DNA of 10,755 bases from an uncultured Streptomyces sp. (GCA_946480485.1 CAMLJW010000155.1:1-10755); one strand, 5' to 3'; shown: positions 1 to 7,553, numbered from the stretch's first letter. Numbers and translations: made by a program. Notes: generated by a model not told the origin, from the sequence alone.

Positions 1-5
1 CTCAT
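1..5 (-). CDS. Probable start of a minus-strand gene leaving the window
   Basis: Only the ATG (complement of 3-5) and two more bases are visible, so the product cannot be named. The case rests on the ribosome site: on the minus strand GAGGTGA (19 to 13) matches the 16S anti-SD perfectly over seven bases and is seven bases from this ATG. The SD overlaps the stop codon of the small frame 13-126, which suggests translational coupling. Lying downstream of the STAS gene on the same strand, it could encode the partner anti-sigma kinase expected of a partner-switching locus, but that is inference only. Confidence 0.33.
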
Positions 6-12
6 CAGCGCT

Positions 13-126
13 TCACCTCACCGATTCACCAGTTCGCGATTCAAGACTCAGGACGCCAGGAAAGCTCAGGACATTCAGGATCCAGAAGTACCGCGCGCCT
101 CCCGTTCGGTCTGTTGACATATTCAT
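13..126 (-). CDS. Small 37-aa reading frame, possible leader peptide
   Basis: The ATG at 126 is preceded by AGGAG (136 to 132) at a five-base spacing. The frame runs 37 codons to a TGA at 15-13, which is also part of the SD of the next start at position 5. The peptide begins MNMSTDRTGG and has a hydrophobic aromatic middle (YFWILNVLSF) before a polar end; no family is recognised. Third-position GC is clearly below Streptomyces genes, so it is either a regulatory leader peptide, recently acquired, or chance. Inverted repeats that could pair around its start codon favour a leader role. Confidence 0.3.
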   Translation of the reverse strand: MNMSTDRTGGARYFWILNVLSFPGVLSLESRTGESVR

Positions 127-171
127 GGGATCTCCTGCCCGACCGAACCGCCCGAACACCCACTCGTTCGG
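104..171 (-). promoter_or_regulatory. Inverted-repeat cluster around a small-ORF start; candidate RNA switch or operator
   Basis: The hexamer CCGAAC or its complement GTTCGG occurs four times: 104-109, 143-148, 152-157 and 166-171. GTTCGGTC at 104-111 is an exact inverted copy of GACCGAAC at 141-148; in the minus-strand RNA these eight bases would form a stem enclosing the SD (136-132) and ATG (126) of the small frame. A second stem pairs 166-171 with 152-157 (seven pairs counting an inner G-U, six-base loop). Alternatively 166-171 can pair with 143-148, which would break the first stem and free the SD. At DNA level the same repeats could be a repressor site. Confidence 0.38.
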
Positions 172-187
172 CACGGACGCTGTGACG

Positions 188-216
188 CTGGTAACGCCTC
201 GATCACATAGAGACAA
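188..216 (-). promoter_or_regulatory. Weak candidate housekeeping promoter
   Basis: On the minus strand TTGTCT (216 to 211) is followed after 17 bases by TACCAG (193 to 188). The -35 is fair and the -10 poor. Position is the main support: transcription would begin near 181, just ahead of the inverted-repeat leader and the small frame. Confidence 0.2.
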
Positions 217-217
217 C

Positions 218-236
218 CGGGCCATAACTTTGCCCG
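218..236 (-). terminator. Weak hairpin after the STAS gene
   Basis: CGGGC (218-222) and GCCCG (232-236) form a five-pair stem with a nine-base loop, 15 bases past the stop codon of the STAS gene. There is no T tract. It could be a modest terminator or have no function. Confidence 0.22.
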
Positions 237-250
237 ATGATGTCGGACAC

Positions 251-619
251 CTAGTCAGCCAGGGCCGCTTCCAACGTGTCGTGCACGCTGAAGACGGCGT
301 CAACCCCGGTGATCTGGAAGACCCGGGCCACCACCGGCAGCATCCCGGCCAGGTGGACTTCGCCCCCGGCGGCCTCGGCTTTCAACCGGGCACCGAGCAG
401 CACGTTCAGACCGGTGGAATCGCAGAACTCGAGCCGTGAGCAGTCCACAACGAGGCGCGCGAACCCCCGGTCGAGGCAGTCCTCGAGTGGTTCGCGCAAC
501 AGATCCACCGTGTGGTGATCCAACTCACCCGCCGGGGCCACGACGGCACTGGGGCCCTCTTGCCGCACCTCGACCAGAAGCCGGCCCGACTGTGCGCTGC
601 CGACCGTCCCGCGGTCCAT
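251..619 (-). CDS. STAS-domain anti-sigma factor antagonist (anti-anti-sigma factor)
   Basis: 122-aa cytoplasmic protein that is one STAS domain, the size typical of SpoIIAA/RsbV/BldG relatives. In such systems the unphosphorylated antagonist binds an anti-sigma kinase and frees the sigma factor; phosphorylation on a conserved serine switches it off. The DSTG motif is at residues 67-70, making Ser68 the expected phosphoacceptor, within the hydrophobic stretch FCDSTGLNVLLGA. The N-terminal strand pattern and the VVAPAGELD segment (about 26-34) also fit. The ATG at 619 has a purine-rich but moderate SD. It diverges from the sigma gene at 869, its likely indirect target, and has a stress-type promoter candidate upstream. 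By position it matches what I recall as the S. coelicolor sigI antagonist (arsI); the symbol is withheld because orthology was not tested. Confidence 0.93.
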   Translation of the reverse strand: MDRGTVGSAQSGRLLVEVRQEGPSAVVAPAGELDHHTVDLLREPLEDCLDRGFARLVVDCSRLEFCDSTGLNVLLGARLKAEAAGGEVHLAGMLPVVARVFQITGVDAVFSVHDTLEAALAD

Positions 620-690
620 GCCGTCTCTCTTCCGACCGTCGTGGCTGTTGATTGACGCCCTTGAACACTACGCCTTCCCTACGACCTGGG

Positions 691-714
691 ACACCCGAAC
701 TACCGTCCAGAAAC
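691..714 (-). promoter_or_regulatory. SigB/SigF-type promoter candidate for the STAS gene
   Basis: On the minus strand GTTT (714 to 711) is followed after exactly 14 bases by GGGTGT (696 to 691). Streptomyces promoters of the SigB/F/H class are described as GNNT, 14-16 bases, GGGTA(C/T); only the fifth base of the -10 departs here. Transcription would start about 65 bases before the STAS ATG. This suggests that a SigB-like sigma factor, perhaps the divergent one, controls its own antagonist. Confidence 0.42.
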
Positions 715-742
715 GGACATTTCACCAGGCAACGCACTTGCG

Positions 743-764
743 GTGTGCCTGCGAAAGCGGGTAG
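743..764 (+). promoter_or_regulatory. Possible -10-like element before the sigma gene
   Basis: GGGTAG at 759-764 resembles the -10 of SigB-type promoters. The only GNNT upstream (GTGT, 743-746) is 12 bases away, shorter than the usual 14-16, so this is a weak call. The rest of the 249-bp divergent region (620-868) shows no other convincing promoter for the plus strand. Confidence 0.18.
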
Positions 765-858
765 GGCTAGGAGGGACACACATCGATACGGCCGGCTTTG
801 GAGGCGCCGCACACCGCAGAGCACGTATTGGCATCGGCGGCCATATGCCGAGAACGAT

Positions 859-863
859 GGAGG
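859..863 (+). promoter_or_regulatory. RBS that sets the sigma factor start
   Basis: GGAGG lies five bases before the ATG at 869. In-frame ATGs at 845 and 857 and the GTG at 743 have no comparable SD in front, and codons upstream of 869 lack the third-position GC bias, so 869 is preferred. Confidence 0.7.
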
Positions 864-868
864 ACATC

Positions 869-1765
869 ATGTCACCCCGGCTCGACGCATCGCAGACGCC
901 CCAGGCGACGTCGACACCCTCTCCGGAACACACGTATCTCGTCCAGGACGAACTGGATGTATTCGTCCGACTTCCGGAGATCCCCCCCTTCGACAAGGTG
1001 GGGCCGGTGGACGCACGGGCCCTGTCCAAGACCCTTTTCGAGCGGCTCGAATCCCTGGAAGAAGGCACGCACGAGTATGCGTACGTACGCAACACACTGG
1101 TCGAACTGAACCTCGCCCTGGTGAAGTTCGCCGCCTCTCGGTTCCGCTCCCGCAGTGAGCCGATGGAGGACATCATCCAGGTCGGCACCATCGGCCTGAT
1201 CAAGGCGATCGACCGCTTCGAGCTCAGCCGAGGTGTGGAGTTCCCGACCTTCGCGATGCCGACGATCATCGGCGAGATCAAGCGCTTCTTCCGCGACACC
1301 AGTTGGTCGGTGCGCGTCCCGCGCAGACTCCAGGAACTCCGTCTCGACCTGGCCAAGGCCGGCGACGAGCTCGCCCAGCAACTGGACCGCTCTCCCACGG
1401 TGGGAGAGCTGGCGGATCGTCTGTGCCTCTCGAACGAAGAGGTCGTCGAAGGGATGGCCGCGTCCAACGCGTACACCGCGTCCTCGCTGGACGCCCAGCC
1501 GGAGGAGGACGACTCCGAGGGCGCTCTGGCCAACCGCATCGGCTACGAGGACCACGGTCTGGAAGGCATCGAGTACGTCGAGTCCCTCAAGCCCCTGATC
1601 GCCGAACTCCCGTTTCGCGACCGGAAGATCCTGTCCCTGCGCTTCGTCGCCAACATGACCCAGTCGGAGATAGGCGACGAACTGGGCATCTCGCAGATGC
1701 ACGTGTCGCGCCTGCTGTCGCGAACGCTGGTGCGCCTGCGGAAGGGACTGACGGTCGAGGAGTAG
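869..1765 (+). CDS. RNA polymerase sigma factor, SigB/SigF/SigG family
   Basis: 298-aa group 3 sigma factor that would direct RNA polymerase to stress or developmental promoters. After a variable N-terminus (about 1-45), region 2 covers roughly 75-150, with the core-binding [17 protein letters not shown] (101-117) and [19 protein letters not shown], then [13 protein letters not shown]. Region 3 (about 155-235) includes the [11 protein letters not shown] helix. Region 4 (about 240-294) has the helix-turn-helix in [20 protein letters not shown]. Length and motifs are typical of the family, and there are no extracytoplasmic-function features. Its neighbour, a divergent STAS antagonist, implies control by partner switching with an anti-sigma kinase not seen inside this window. 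Location between a STAS gene and the hut cluster matches my memory of S. coelicolor sigI; this was not verified. Confidence 0.95.
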   Translation: MSPRLDASQTPQATSTPSPEHTYLVQDELDVFVRLPEIPPFDKVGPVDARALSKTLFERLESLEEGTHEYAYVRNTLVELNLALVKFAASRFRSRSEPMEDIIQVGTIGLIKAIDRFELSRGVEFPTFAMPTIIGEIKRFFRDTSWSVRVPRRLQELRLDLAKAGDELAQQLDRSPTVGELADRLCLSNEEVVEGMAASNAYTASSLDAQPEEDDSEGALANRIGYEDHGLEGIEYVESLKPLIAELPFRDRKILSLRFVANMTQSEIGDELGISQMHVSRLLSRTLVRLRKGLTVEE

Positions 1766-1810
1766 CCCCCGACACCCCTCTGCCGGTAACCGCCGAACTG
1801 AGCATCGCCG

Positions 1811-1830
1811 GGGGCTGGGGGCGGAGCCCC
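1811..1830 (+). terminator. GC-rich hairpin terminator after the sigma gene
   Basis: GGGGCT (1811-1816) pairs with AGCCCC (1825-1830) over six bases around an eight-base G-rich loop, 45 bases past the sigma gene stop. Streptomyces terminators often lack a T tract, as here. This GGGGCT...AGCCCC type element is widespread between genes in the genus. It lies between convergent genes and could act in both directions. Confidence 0.5.
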
Positions 1831-1895
1831 GGTACACGGCCTCGTCAGGTGCGGCGTCGTGGAGGAGAAGCCCGACGACAGGGCGGCCGTACACA

Positions 1896-1913
1896 CCTGA
1901 ATCACTGTTCAGG
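1896..1913. terminator. Second perfect hairpin between convergent genes
   Basis: CCTGAA (1896-1901) and TTCAGG (1908-1913) form a perfect six-pair stem with a six-base loop. It is 81 bases downstream of the hutI stop, so on the minus strand it could end the hut transcript. An operator is the alternative, since a short palindrome (GAAC-G-GTTC, about 1913-1921) abuts it. Confidence 0.35.
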
Positions 1914-1920
1914 AACGGTT

Positions 1921-1980
1921 CACGCCCAGGACGTGGAGTACGTCAAGGAGCCGGCGTTGCAGGCGCTGCGCCAGGCCTGA
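1921..1980 (+). pseudogene. Possible 3' remnant of a lost gene
   Basis: The frame ending in TGA at 1978-1980 encodes HAQDVEYVKEPALQALRQA. All 19 sense codons end in G or C, as in a genuine Streptomyces gene, while codons just before 1921 in the same frame (AAT, TGT, TCA, GGA, GTT) do not. No start codon with an SD can be linked to it. I read it as a C-terminal stub left by a deletion between the sigma gene and hutI. I do not recognise the parent protein, and a chance run cannot be excluded. Confidence 0.28.
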
Positions 1981-1993
1981 TCCGCCCGCCCGA

Positions 1994-3193
1994 TCAGACC
2001 TCGCGGACGCCGCGCCGCCACACCTGGGTGACCAGCGGTACGCCCGGGCGGTACGCGAGGTGGACATGGCTCGGGGCATCGAGGAGGGCCAGGTCGGCGT
2101 ACGCGCCCGGGCTGAGGCGGCCGATGTCGTCGCGGCGGAGAGCTGCCGCGCCGCCCGCTGTAGCCGACCAGAGGGCCTCGTCCGGGGTCATCCTCATGTC
2201 CCGTACCGCGAGGGCGACGCAGAACGGGACGGAGGACGTGAAGGACGAGCCCGGGTTGCAGTCCGTCGAGAGGGCGACCGTGGCACCCGCGTCGAGGAGA
2301 CGGCGGGCGTTCGGCCACACGGCGCGGGTGGAGAACTCGGCGCCGGGAAGCAGGGTGGCGACCGTCGAGCTGTTAGCCAGCGCGTCGACGTCGTCGTCCG
2401 TTACGTGCGTGCAGTGGTCGGCGCTCGCCGCGTCGACTTCGACCGCGAGCCGGACGCCGGGGCCGTACGAGAGCTGGTTGGCGTGGACACGTGGATGCAG
2501 GCCCTTCGCCTTGCCGGCTGTCAGGACGGCGCGGGCCTGGTCGCCGTCGAAGGCGCCCTTCTCGCAGAAGACGTCGACCCAACGGGCGTACGGGGCACAG
2601 GCGTCGAGCATCTCGCCGGTGACGAGGGCGACATACTGCGCGGGACCATCCGGGTCGTCGGCGTGGTCGGGGCTGATGATGTGCGCGCCGAGGTAGGTCA
2701 CCTCGTCGGTGTGGCGGGCGGCGATACGCAGGGCGCGGGCCTCGTCCTGGACGGTCAGGCCGTAGCCCGACTTCGTCTCCAGGGTCGTCGTGCCCTGGCG
2801 GAGGGCCTCGGCGAGGTAGTGCGTGAGATTCCGCTCCAGTTCCTCGTCCGTCGCGGCGCGGGTGGCGGCGACGGTCGTGCGGATGCCGCCCGCGCTGTAG
2901 GCCCGGCCCGACATGCGCGCGTGGAACTCCTGTGTGCGGTCGCCCGCGAAGAGCAGGTGCGAGTGGGAGTCGACGAAGCCCGGGATCACCGCCCGGCCGC
3001 CCGCGTCGACCCGATTGTCAGTGGCGGGTGCTTTGCTTGATTCACCGGTCCACACGATGCGGTCGCCGTCGATGACGAGGGCCGCGTCCTGGATCAGACC
3101 CAGGGGGGATCCGTCACCGAGGGAGGGGTCGTTGGTGACCAGGCAGGCGATGTTGGTGATGACGGTGGTGGGGCTGCTGGTCGGGCTGCTCAT
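1994..3193 (-). CDS. hutI: Imidazolonepropionase
   Basis: 399-aa cytoplasmic amidohydrolase that opens 4-imidazolone-5-propionate to N-formimino-L-glutamate, the third step of histidine degradation. Family signatures are all present: the metal-binding HSH (77-79) in [15 protein letters not shown], the substrate loop KSGYGL (141-146), FCEKGAFD (209-216), the metal-site His237 in VHANQL, His260 in SADHCTH, and the catalytic Asp311 in STDCNPG. Length fits the family (about 400). The ATG at 3193 is chosen because GAGGA lies four bases upstream and the alignment-like N-terminus (LVTNDP...) begins soon after; the frame is open much further upstream, but that part overlaps hutF. It is the last gene of the hutU-allC-like-hutF-hutI run, 65 bases after hutF, the widest gap in the operon. 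Confidence 0.96.
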   Translation of the reverse strand: MSSPTSSPTTVITNIACLVTNDPSLGDGSPLGLIQDAALVIDGDRIVWTGESSKAPATDNRVDAGGRAVIPGFVDSHSHLLFAGDRTQEFHARMSGRAYSAGGIRTTVAATRAATDEELERNLTHYLAEALRQGTTTLETKSGYGLTVQDEARALRIAARHTDEVTYLGAHIISPDHADDPDGPAQYVALVTGEMLDACAPYARWVDVFCEKGAFDGDQARAVLTAGKAKGLHPRVHANQLSYGPGVRLAVEVDAASADHCTHVTDDDVDALANSSTVATLLPGAEFSTRAVWPNARRLLDAGATVALSTDCNPGSSFTSSVPFCVALAVRDMRMTPDEALWSATAGGAAALRRDDIGRLSPGAYADLALLDAPSHVHLAYRPGVPLVTQVWRRGVREV

Positions 3194-3235
3194 GGCGTCC
3201 TCGGGAGCGTGGGGGCTGGGGGCGGGCATCGGCAG

Positions 3236-3250
3236 GGCGGTCCGCCGGAC
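3236..3250. repeat. Two overlapping palindromes between hutF and hutI
   Basis: GGCGG-T-CCGCC (3236-3246) and GTCCG-C-CGGAC (3240-3250) overlap, sharing seven bases, in the 65-bp gap before hutI. As RNA only one could fold at a time. They may be a small intercistronic hairpin that affects hutI expression or mRNA decay, or chance in GC-rich DNA. Confidence 0.3.
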
Positions 3251-3258
3251 AGGCTGCG

Positions 3259-4608
3259 TCAGGCGCGCAGGGCATCGATGGCGTCCGCGAGCGCTGAGGG
3301 GACGTCGGGGACGAGGGTGTGCGCCCCGTCTCGTACGACGTGACGGCCGGCCACGATCGTGTGGCGGACATCCGCGGCCGTCGCGGCGAATACGGCGGTC
3401 TCGGCTCCCAGGCGTGGCGGCGGTCCCGCTGTTCTGACCGAGTCGAGGGCGATGGTGGTGAAGTCGGCCAGGGCGCCGGGTTCCAGGGTGCCCGCCCGGT
3501 CCCAGCCGAGAGCCGCGTGGCCGTCGGCGGTGGCGGCGCGCAGGAGTGCGGCCGCTGTCCAGTGACCGCGGGTGCGGGTGCGCAGGCGCTCGTTCAACTC
3601 CATCGCGCGCGCCTCTTCGAGCAGGTCGACGACGGCGTGGCTGTCGGAGCCGAGGGAGAGCGGCGAGCCGGCTTTCTGCAGGGCGGCGGCGGGTCCGATG
3701 CCGTCGGCGAGGTCGCGCTCCGTGGTCGGGCACATGCATGTGCCGGTCGTGGAGTCGCCGAGCAGCGCGATGTCCTCGTTCGTGAGGTGCGTGTTGTGGA
3801 CGCCCGTCGTGCGCGGGCCGAGCACACCGTGGTCGGCGAGCAGCCGGGTGGGGGTGCAGCCGTGCGCGGCCCGGCAGGCGTCGTTCTCCGCCGTCTGCTC
3901 GGACAGGTGCACATGGAGGGGGGCTTGCCGCTCCTCGGCCCACCGCGCCACCGTGGCCAGCTGGCGCCGGGGCACAGCCCGTACGGAGTGGATGGCCGCA
4001 CCGATCCGCGCGTGATCCCGTTCCTTGAGAACTGAACAGCGTTCTGCCCAGGCTTCCGCCGTACCGTCACAGAAGCGGAGCTGGTGGTGGTTCGGGGGCT
4101 GCCCGCTGTGCTCGTTCAAGATCGCGGAGGAGAGGTAGGCCGTGTCGAGGAGCGTGATGCGGATGCCCGCATCCGCCGCGGCCTCGATCAGCGCCTCGCC
4201 CATCGCGTTCGGGTCGGCGTAGGGGGTGCCGCCCGGGGCGTGGTGGACGTAGTGGAACTCGCCGACCGCCGTGATACCGGCCAGCGCCATCTCGGCGTAC
4301 ACCGCGCGCGCGAGCGCGTGGTACGTGTCCGGGGTCAGCCGGTCCGCGACGGAGTACATGACCTCGCGCCACGTCCAGAAGGTCCCGGATCCGACCTGGA
4401 CGGTGCCGCGCAGGGCGCGGTGGAAGGCGTGGCTGTGGGCGTTGGCGAGGCCGGGGACGGTCAGGCCGCGGAGGACTTCGGCGCCGGGAGGCGGGGCGTC
4501 GGTGCCTCTGCGGACGACCGCGATGCGGCCGTCGGAGACCTCGACGGCCAGGCCGGGCTCGACGAACGAGTCGAGCCAGGCATGCTCCAGCCAGTACGTC
4601 TGCGTCAC
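3259..4608 (-). CDS. hutF: Formimidoylglutamate deiminase
   Basis: 449-aa amidohydrolase-superfamily enzyme that converts N-formimino-L-glutamate to N-formyl-L-glutamate and ammonia, the branch used by pseudomonads and, biochemically, by Streptomyces. Visible motifs: metal ligands HSH (58-60) in [16 protein letters not shown], His207 in AIHSVRAV, the HVHLSEQ segment (232-238) with its metal-site histidine, HNTHLT (271-276), and SDSH (321-324) with the catalytic Asp322. Length fits HutF (about 450). The GTG start at 4608 is set by a 4-bp GTGA overlap with the end of the upstream AllC-like gene, so translation is probably coupled; no strong separate SD is seen. The same frame stays open for another 1 kb upstream, but that is antisense-free overlap with the AllC-like gene and is not coding. 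Confidence 0.94.
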   Translation of the reverse strand: MTQTYWLEHAWLDSFVEPGLAVEVSDGRIAVVRRGTDAPPPGAEVLRGLTVPGLANAHSHAFHRALRGTVQVGSGTFWTWREVMYSVADRLTPDTYHALARAVYAEMALAGITAVGEFHYVHHAPGGTPYADPNAMGEALIEAAADAGIRITLLDTAYLSSAILNEHSGQPPNHHQLRFCDGTAEAWAERCSVLKERDHARIGAAIHSVRAVPRRQLATVARWAEERQAPLHVHLSEQTAENDACRAAHGCTPTRLLADHGVLGPRTTGVHNTHLTNEDIALLGDSTTGTCMCPTTERDLADGIGPAAALQKAGSPLSLGSDSHAVVDLLEEARAMELNERLRTRTRGHWTAAALLRAATADGHAALGWDRAGTLEPGALADFTTIALDSVRTAGPPPRLGAETAVFAATAADVRHTIVAGRHVVRDGAHTLVPDVPSALADAIDALRA

Positions 4609-5846
4609 CTGCAGGCCAGCCCTTCCAGTACGTCGGCGAGTGCGGTCACCCCGGCCACACAGTCGTCCTCGGCGGCGTACTCGGCCGGGGAGTGCGAGAC
4701 GCCGGTGGGGTTGCGTACGAACAGCATGGCGGTGGGGATGCTCCCGGAGAGGATTCCGGCGTCGTGTCCGGCACCGGTCCCCAGGACGGGCACTTGTCGG
4801 TCCGTGCCCTTGCCGAGGATGCGGGCGAGTTCGTCGCGCAGGGCGTGCTCGAACTCGACGACGGGGGTGAACGACTCGCGGACGACGTGGAGTTCGACCC
4901 CATGGGCGTCGGCGTACGCGCGGGCCGCCTCCTCGATGCCGTTGACGACCGTGTCGAGGGTCGCCTGGTCCGCCGCGCGGGAGTCGAGCCAGCCGCGTAC
5001 GAGGGAAGGGATGGCGTTCACACCGTTCGGCTCGACCGAGATCTTGCCGAAGGTGGCGACGGCGCCCGCGAGCCGGGCTTCCCGCCGGGCCGCGAGAACG
5101 GTCTCCGCGTAGGACAGCATCGGGTCGCGGCGGTCGTCGAGGCGGGTGGTACCGGCGTGATTGGCCTCGCCCCGGAAGTCGAACCGCCAGCGGCCGTGCG
5201 GCCGGATGGCACTGGCGATACCGACCCGGTCCCCGGAGAGATCGAGCGCACGGCCCTGCTCGACGTGCAGTTCGACGAACGCGCCGATCCGGGCGAGCCG
5301 CTCCGGATCCGGGCCGATGGCGGCCGGATCGTACCCGGCGCGCTCCATCGCCTGCTCCAGACTGACCCCGTCGGCGTCCGTGAGCCGCCGGGCCTGCTCG
5401 ACGCCGAGCTGCCCGGCGCTGAGCCGGGACCCGACGCAGGCGAGCCCGAACCGGGCGCCTTCCTCGTCCCCGAAGTTGACGATGGCGAGGGGCTTGCCGA
5501 ATTCGGCCCCTCGCCCGCGGAGTTCGTCCAGCGCGGCGAAGGAGGACACGACACCGAGGGGCCCGTCGAAGGCACCGCCATCGGGTACGGAGTCCAAATG
5601 GGACCCCGTGACGACGGCGTCCCCTGCTCCGGGATCCCCCAGCCAGGCCCACTGATTCCCGTTCCGGTCCACCTCATGGACCAGCCCACGTTGCTCGGCC
5701 TGCGCCCGGAACCAGGCCCGGCAATCGGCGTCGGCCTCGGTCCAGGCGTACCGGCGACAGCCGCCGGAGCCTGCGTCGCGCCCGATGGGCCCGAGGTCGC
5801 GCCACATCTCGTGGAACGAGGCGGACACGCCGCCGTACCGGGTCAC
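4605..5846 (-). CDS. M20-family amidohydrolase, allantoate/N-carbamoyl-amino-acid hydrolase type; candidate N-formylglutamate deformylase
   Basis: 413-aa cytoplasmic metallopeptidase-like amidohydrolase of the AllC / L-N-carbamoylase family. Dinuclear metal motifs are intact: GSHLDSV (81-87), [10 protein letters not shown] (90-99), the catalytic DEEG (127-130), ELHVEQG (192-198), and His385 in GVSHSP. The dimerisation-domain segment GEANHAGTT (227-235, His230) is also present. Sequence alone suggests allantoate or N-carbamoyl amino acid hydrolysis. Context says otherwise: it lies inside the hut operon between hutU and hutF, with 4-bp GTGA overlaps at both ends, and the operon lacks a HutG. 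I infer that it hydrolyses N-formyl-L-glutamate to glutamate and formate; databases have described an alternative-form deformylase in such a setting. Near the active-site end it reads [12 protein letters not shown], where I would expect a Ser-type sequence in AllC; Arg378 might bind the substrate's extra carboxylate. Confidence 0.9.
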   Translation of the reverse strand: MTRYGGVSASFHEMWRDLGPIGRDAGSGGCRRYAWTEADADCRAWFRAQAEQRGLVHEVDRNGNQWAWLGDPGAGDAVVTGSHLDSVPDGGAFDGPLGVVSSFAALDELRGRGAEFGKPLAIVNFGDEEGARFGLACVGSRLSAGQLGVEQARRLTDADGVSLEQAMERAGYDPAAIGPDPERLARIGAFVELHVEQGRALDLSGDRVGIASAIRPHGRWRFDFRGEANHAGTTRLDDRRDPMLSYAETVLAARREARLAGAVATFGKISVEPNGVNAIPSLVRGWLDSRAADQATLDTVVNGIEEAARAYADAHGVELHVVRESFTPVVEFEHALRDELARILGKGTDRQVPVLGTGAGHDAGILSGSIPTAMLFVRNPTGVSHSPAEYAAEDDCVAGVTALADVLEGLACR

Positions 5847-7507
5847 GTCTCGTCACCCTCACGCATGGGAACCCGCACCCCACGCTGGTCCGCCACCGAC
5901 TCCGCGATGTCGTACCCCGCGTCCACATGACGGATGACACCCATCCCGGGGTCGTTCGTCAGCACGCGTCGGATCTTCTCCTCGGCGAGCGCCGTACCGT
6001 CGGCCACGGTGACCTGGCCGGCATGGATGGAGCGGCCCATGCCCACACCGCCGCCGTGGTGGAGGGAGACCCAGGAGGCACCGGAGGCCACGTTCACCAT
6101 GGCGTTCAGCAGCGGCCAGTCGGCGATCGCGTCGGAGCCGTCGAGCATGGCCTCGGTCTCGCGGTACGGGGAGGCCACGGAGCCGCAGTCGAGGTGGTCG
6201 CGGCCGATCGCCAGCGGGGCCCGCAACTCCCCGCTCGCCACCATGTCGTTGAAACGCTCGCCCGCCCGGTCCCGCTCGCCATGGCCCAGCCAGCAGATGC
6301 GCGCCGGAAGCCCCTGGAAGTGGACCCGCTCGCCCGCCATCCTGATCCAGCGGTGGAGCGACTCGTTCTCGGGAAAAAGGTCGAGGATCGCCTGGTCGGT
6401 CTTGGCGATGTCGGACGCCTCGCCGGAGAGCGCCGCCCACCGGAAGGGGCCCTTGCCCTCGCAGAACAGCGGCCGGATGTAGGCCGGCACAAAGCCGGGG
6501 AAGGCGAACGATCGTCCGTAACCGGCGAGTTGGGCCTCGCCGCGGATCGAGTTGCCGTAGTCGAAGACCTCGGCACCGGCGTCCATGAAGCCGACCATGG
6601 CCTCGACGTGCTTGGCCATCGACTCACGGGCGCGGGTGGTGAAGCCCGCCGGGTCCTTCGCCGCGTACGAGGCCATGTCGTCGAAGTCCACGCCGAGGGG
6701 CAGGTAGGCCAGCGGATCGTGGGCCGAGGTCTGGTCGGTCACGATGTCGACGGGGGCGCCCTCGGCGAGCATGCGCGGCAGCAGCTCAGCCGCGTTGCCG
6801 AGCAGGCCGATCGACAGCGGGCGGCGGGTGTCGCGCGCCTCCACCGCCAGCTGGAGGGCGTGCTCCGGGGAGTCGGCCCGCACGTCCAGGTACCGGTGCC
6901 CGATGCGGCGCTCGATCGCGCGCGGGTCGCAGTCGACACAGATCACGACCCCGTCGTTCATGGTGACGGCGAGCGGCTGCGCGCCACCCATACCACCGAG
7001 GCCGGCGGTGAGGGTGATCGTCCCGGCGAGCGAACCGCCGAACCGCTTCGCGGCAACGGCGGCGAACGTCTCGTACGTGCCCTGGAGGATGCCTTGCGTA
7101 CCAATGTAGATCCATGAACCGGCCGTCATCTGGCCGTACATGGTGAGCCCGAGCCGCTCCAGGCGCCGGAACTCCTCCCAGTTGGCCCAGTCGCCCACCA
7201 GGTTGGAGTTGGCGATGAGCACCCGCGGCGCCCACTCGTGGGTCCGCATGACACCGACGGGGCGACCGGACTGGACGAGCATGGTCTCGTCCTGCTTCAG
7301 GGTCCGCAGCGTACGGACCATCGCGTCGAAGGAGCGCCAGTCGCGGGCGGCCTTGCCGGTGCCGCCGTAGACGACGAGCTTGTCGGGGTGCTCGGCGACC
7401 TCGGGGTCGAGGTTGTTCTGGAGCATCCGCAGGGCGGCTTCCTGCTGCCATCCCAGGGCGCTCAGTTCCGTACCGCGCGGCGCTCGAACGGGGCGGGGTC
7501 CTGACAT
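5843..7507 (-). CDS. hutU: Urocanate hydratase (urocanase)
   Basis: 554-aa cytoplasmic enzyme that uses tightly bound NAD+ to hydrate urocanate to 4-imidazolone-5-propionate, the second step of histidine degradation. Near the N-terminus is [12 protein letters not shown] (46-57); the NAD-binding glycine loop is [12 protein letters not shown] (169-180), followed by [12 protein letters not shown]. The urocanase signature [14 protein letters not shown] is at 397-410, where Cys405 is the conserved active-site cysteine. [15 protein letters not shown] (437-451) and [13 protein letters not shown] follow. Length equals the family norm (about 550-557). The ATG at 7507 follows a perfect AGGAGG; the frame could be extended to a GTG at 7558, but that lies in the promoter. 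First gene of the operon; its stop overlaps the next GTG start. hutH, which would supply urocanate, is not in the window. Confidence 0.97.
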   Translation of the reverse strand: MSGPRPVRAPRGTELSALGWQQEAALRMLQNNLDPEVAEHPDKLVVYGGTGKAARDWRSFDAMVRTLRTLKQDETMLVQSGRPVGVMRTHEWAPRVLIANSNLVGDWANWEEFRRLERLGLTMYGQMTAGSWIYIGTQGILQGTYETFAAVAAKRFGGSLAGTITLTAGLGGMGGAQPLAVTMNDGVVICVDCDPRAIERRIGHRYLDVRADSPEHALQLAVEARDTRRPLSIGLLGNAAELLPRMLAEGAPVDIVTDQTSAHDPLAYLPLGVDFDDMASYAAKDPAGFTTRARESMAKHVEAMVGFMDAGAEVFDYGNSIRGEAQLAGYGRSFAFPGFVPAYIRPLFCEGKGPFRWAALSGEASDIAKTDQAILDLFPENESLHRWIRMAGERVHFQGLPARICWLGHGERDRAGERFNDMVASGELRAPLAIGRDHLDCGSVASPYRETEAMLDGSDAIADWPLLNAMVNVASGASWVSLHHGGGVGMGRSIHAGQVTVADGTALAEEKIRRVLTNDPGMGVIRHVDAGYDIAESVADQRGVRVPMREGDET

Positions 7508-7513
7508 GGTCTG

Positions 7514-7519
7514 CCTCCT
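7514..7519 (-). promoter_or_regulatory. RBS that sets the hutU start
   Basis: AGGAGG on the minus strand, six bases before the ATG at 7507. It decides this start over the longer in-frame option at 7558. Confidence 0.8.
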
Positions 7520-7553
7520 GGCGGACATGAATGCTCCGTTGCTGCAGTGGATA

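Noticed and set aside
114..119. TTGACA on the plus strand as a -35 box
   Set aside because: No acceptable -10 lies 16-18 bases downstream and no plus-strand gene follows.
872..1894. 340-codon minus-strand open frame opposite the sigma gene
   Set aside because: It is antisense to a clear sigma factor, matches no family, and results from high third-position GC on the coding strand.
2060..3040. 326-codon plus-strand open frame opposite hutI
   Set aside because: Antisense shadow of hutI; Val/Gly/Arg/Ala-rich, no motif, no SD.
3194..3943. Long N-terminal extension of the hutI frame
   Set aside because: The extension overlaps hutF in another frame, is rich in Arg/Pro/His as GC-rich shadow frames are, and the canonical HutI N-terminus begins at 3193 with its own SD.
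4609..5652. Long upstream extension of the hutF frame
   Set aside because: It covers the AllC-like gene on the same strand in another frame, with Arg/Gly/Pro-rich low-complexity translation. The GTG at 4608 is fixed by the GTGA overlap.
4692..7117. Two plus-strand open frames (4692-5930 and 5927-7117) of about 400 codons each
   Set aside because: Both are mirror frames of the AllC-like gene and hutU, with no family motifs.
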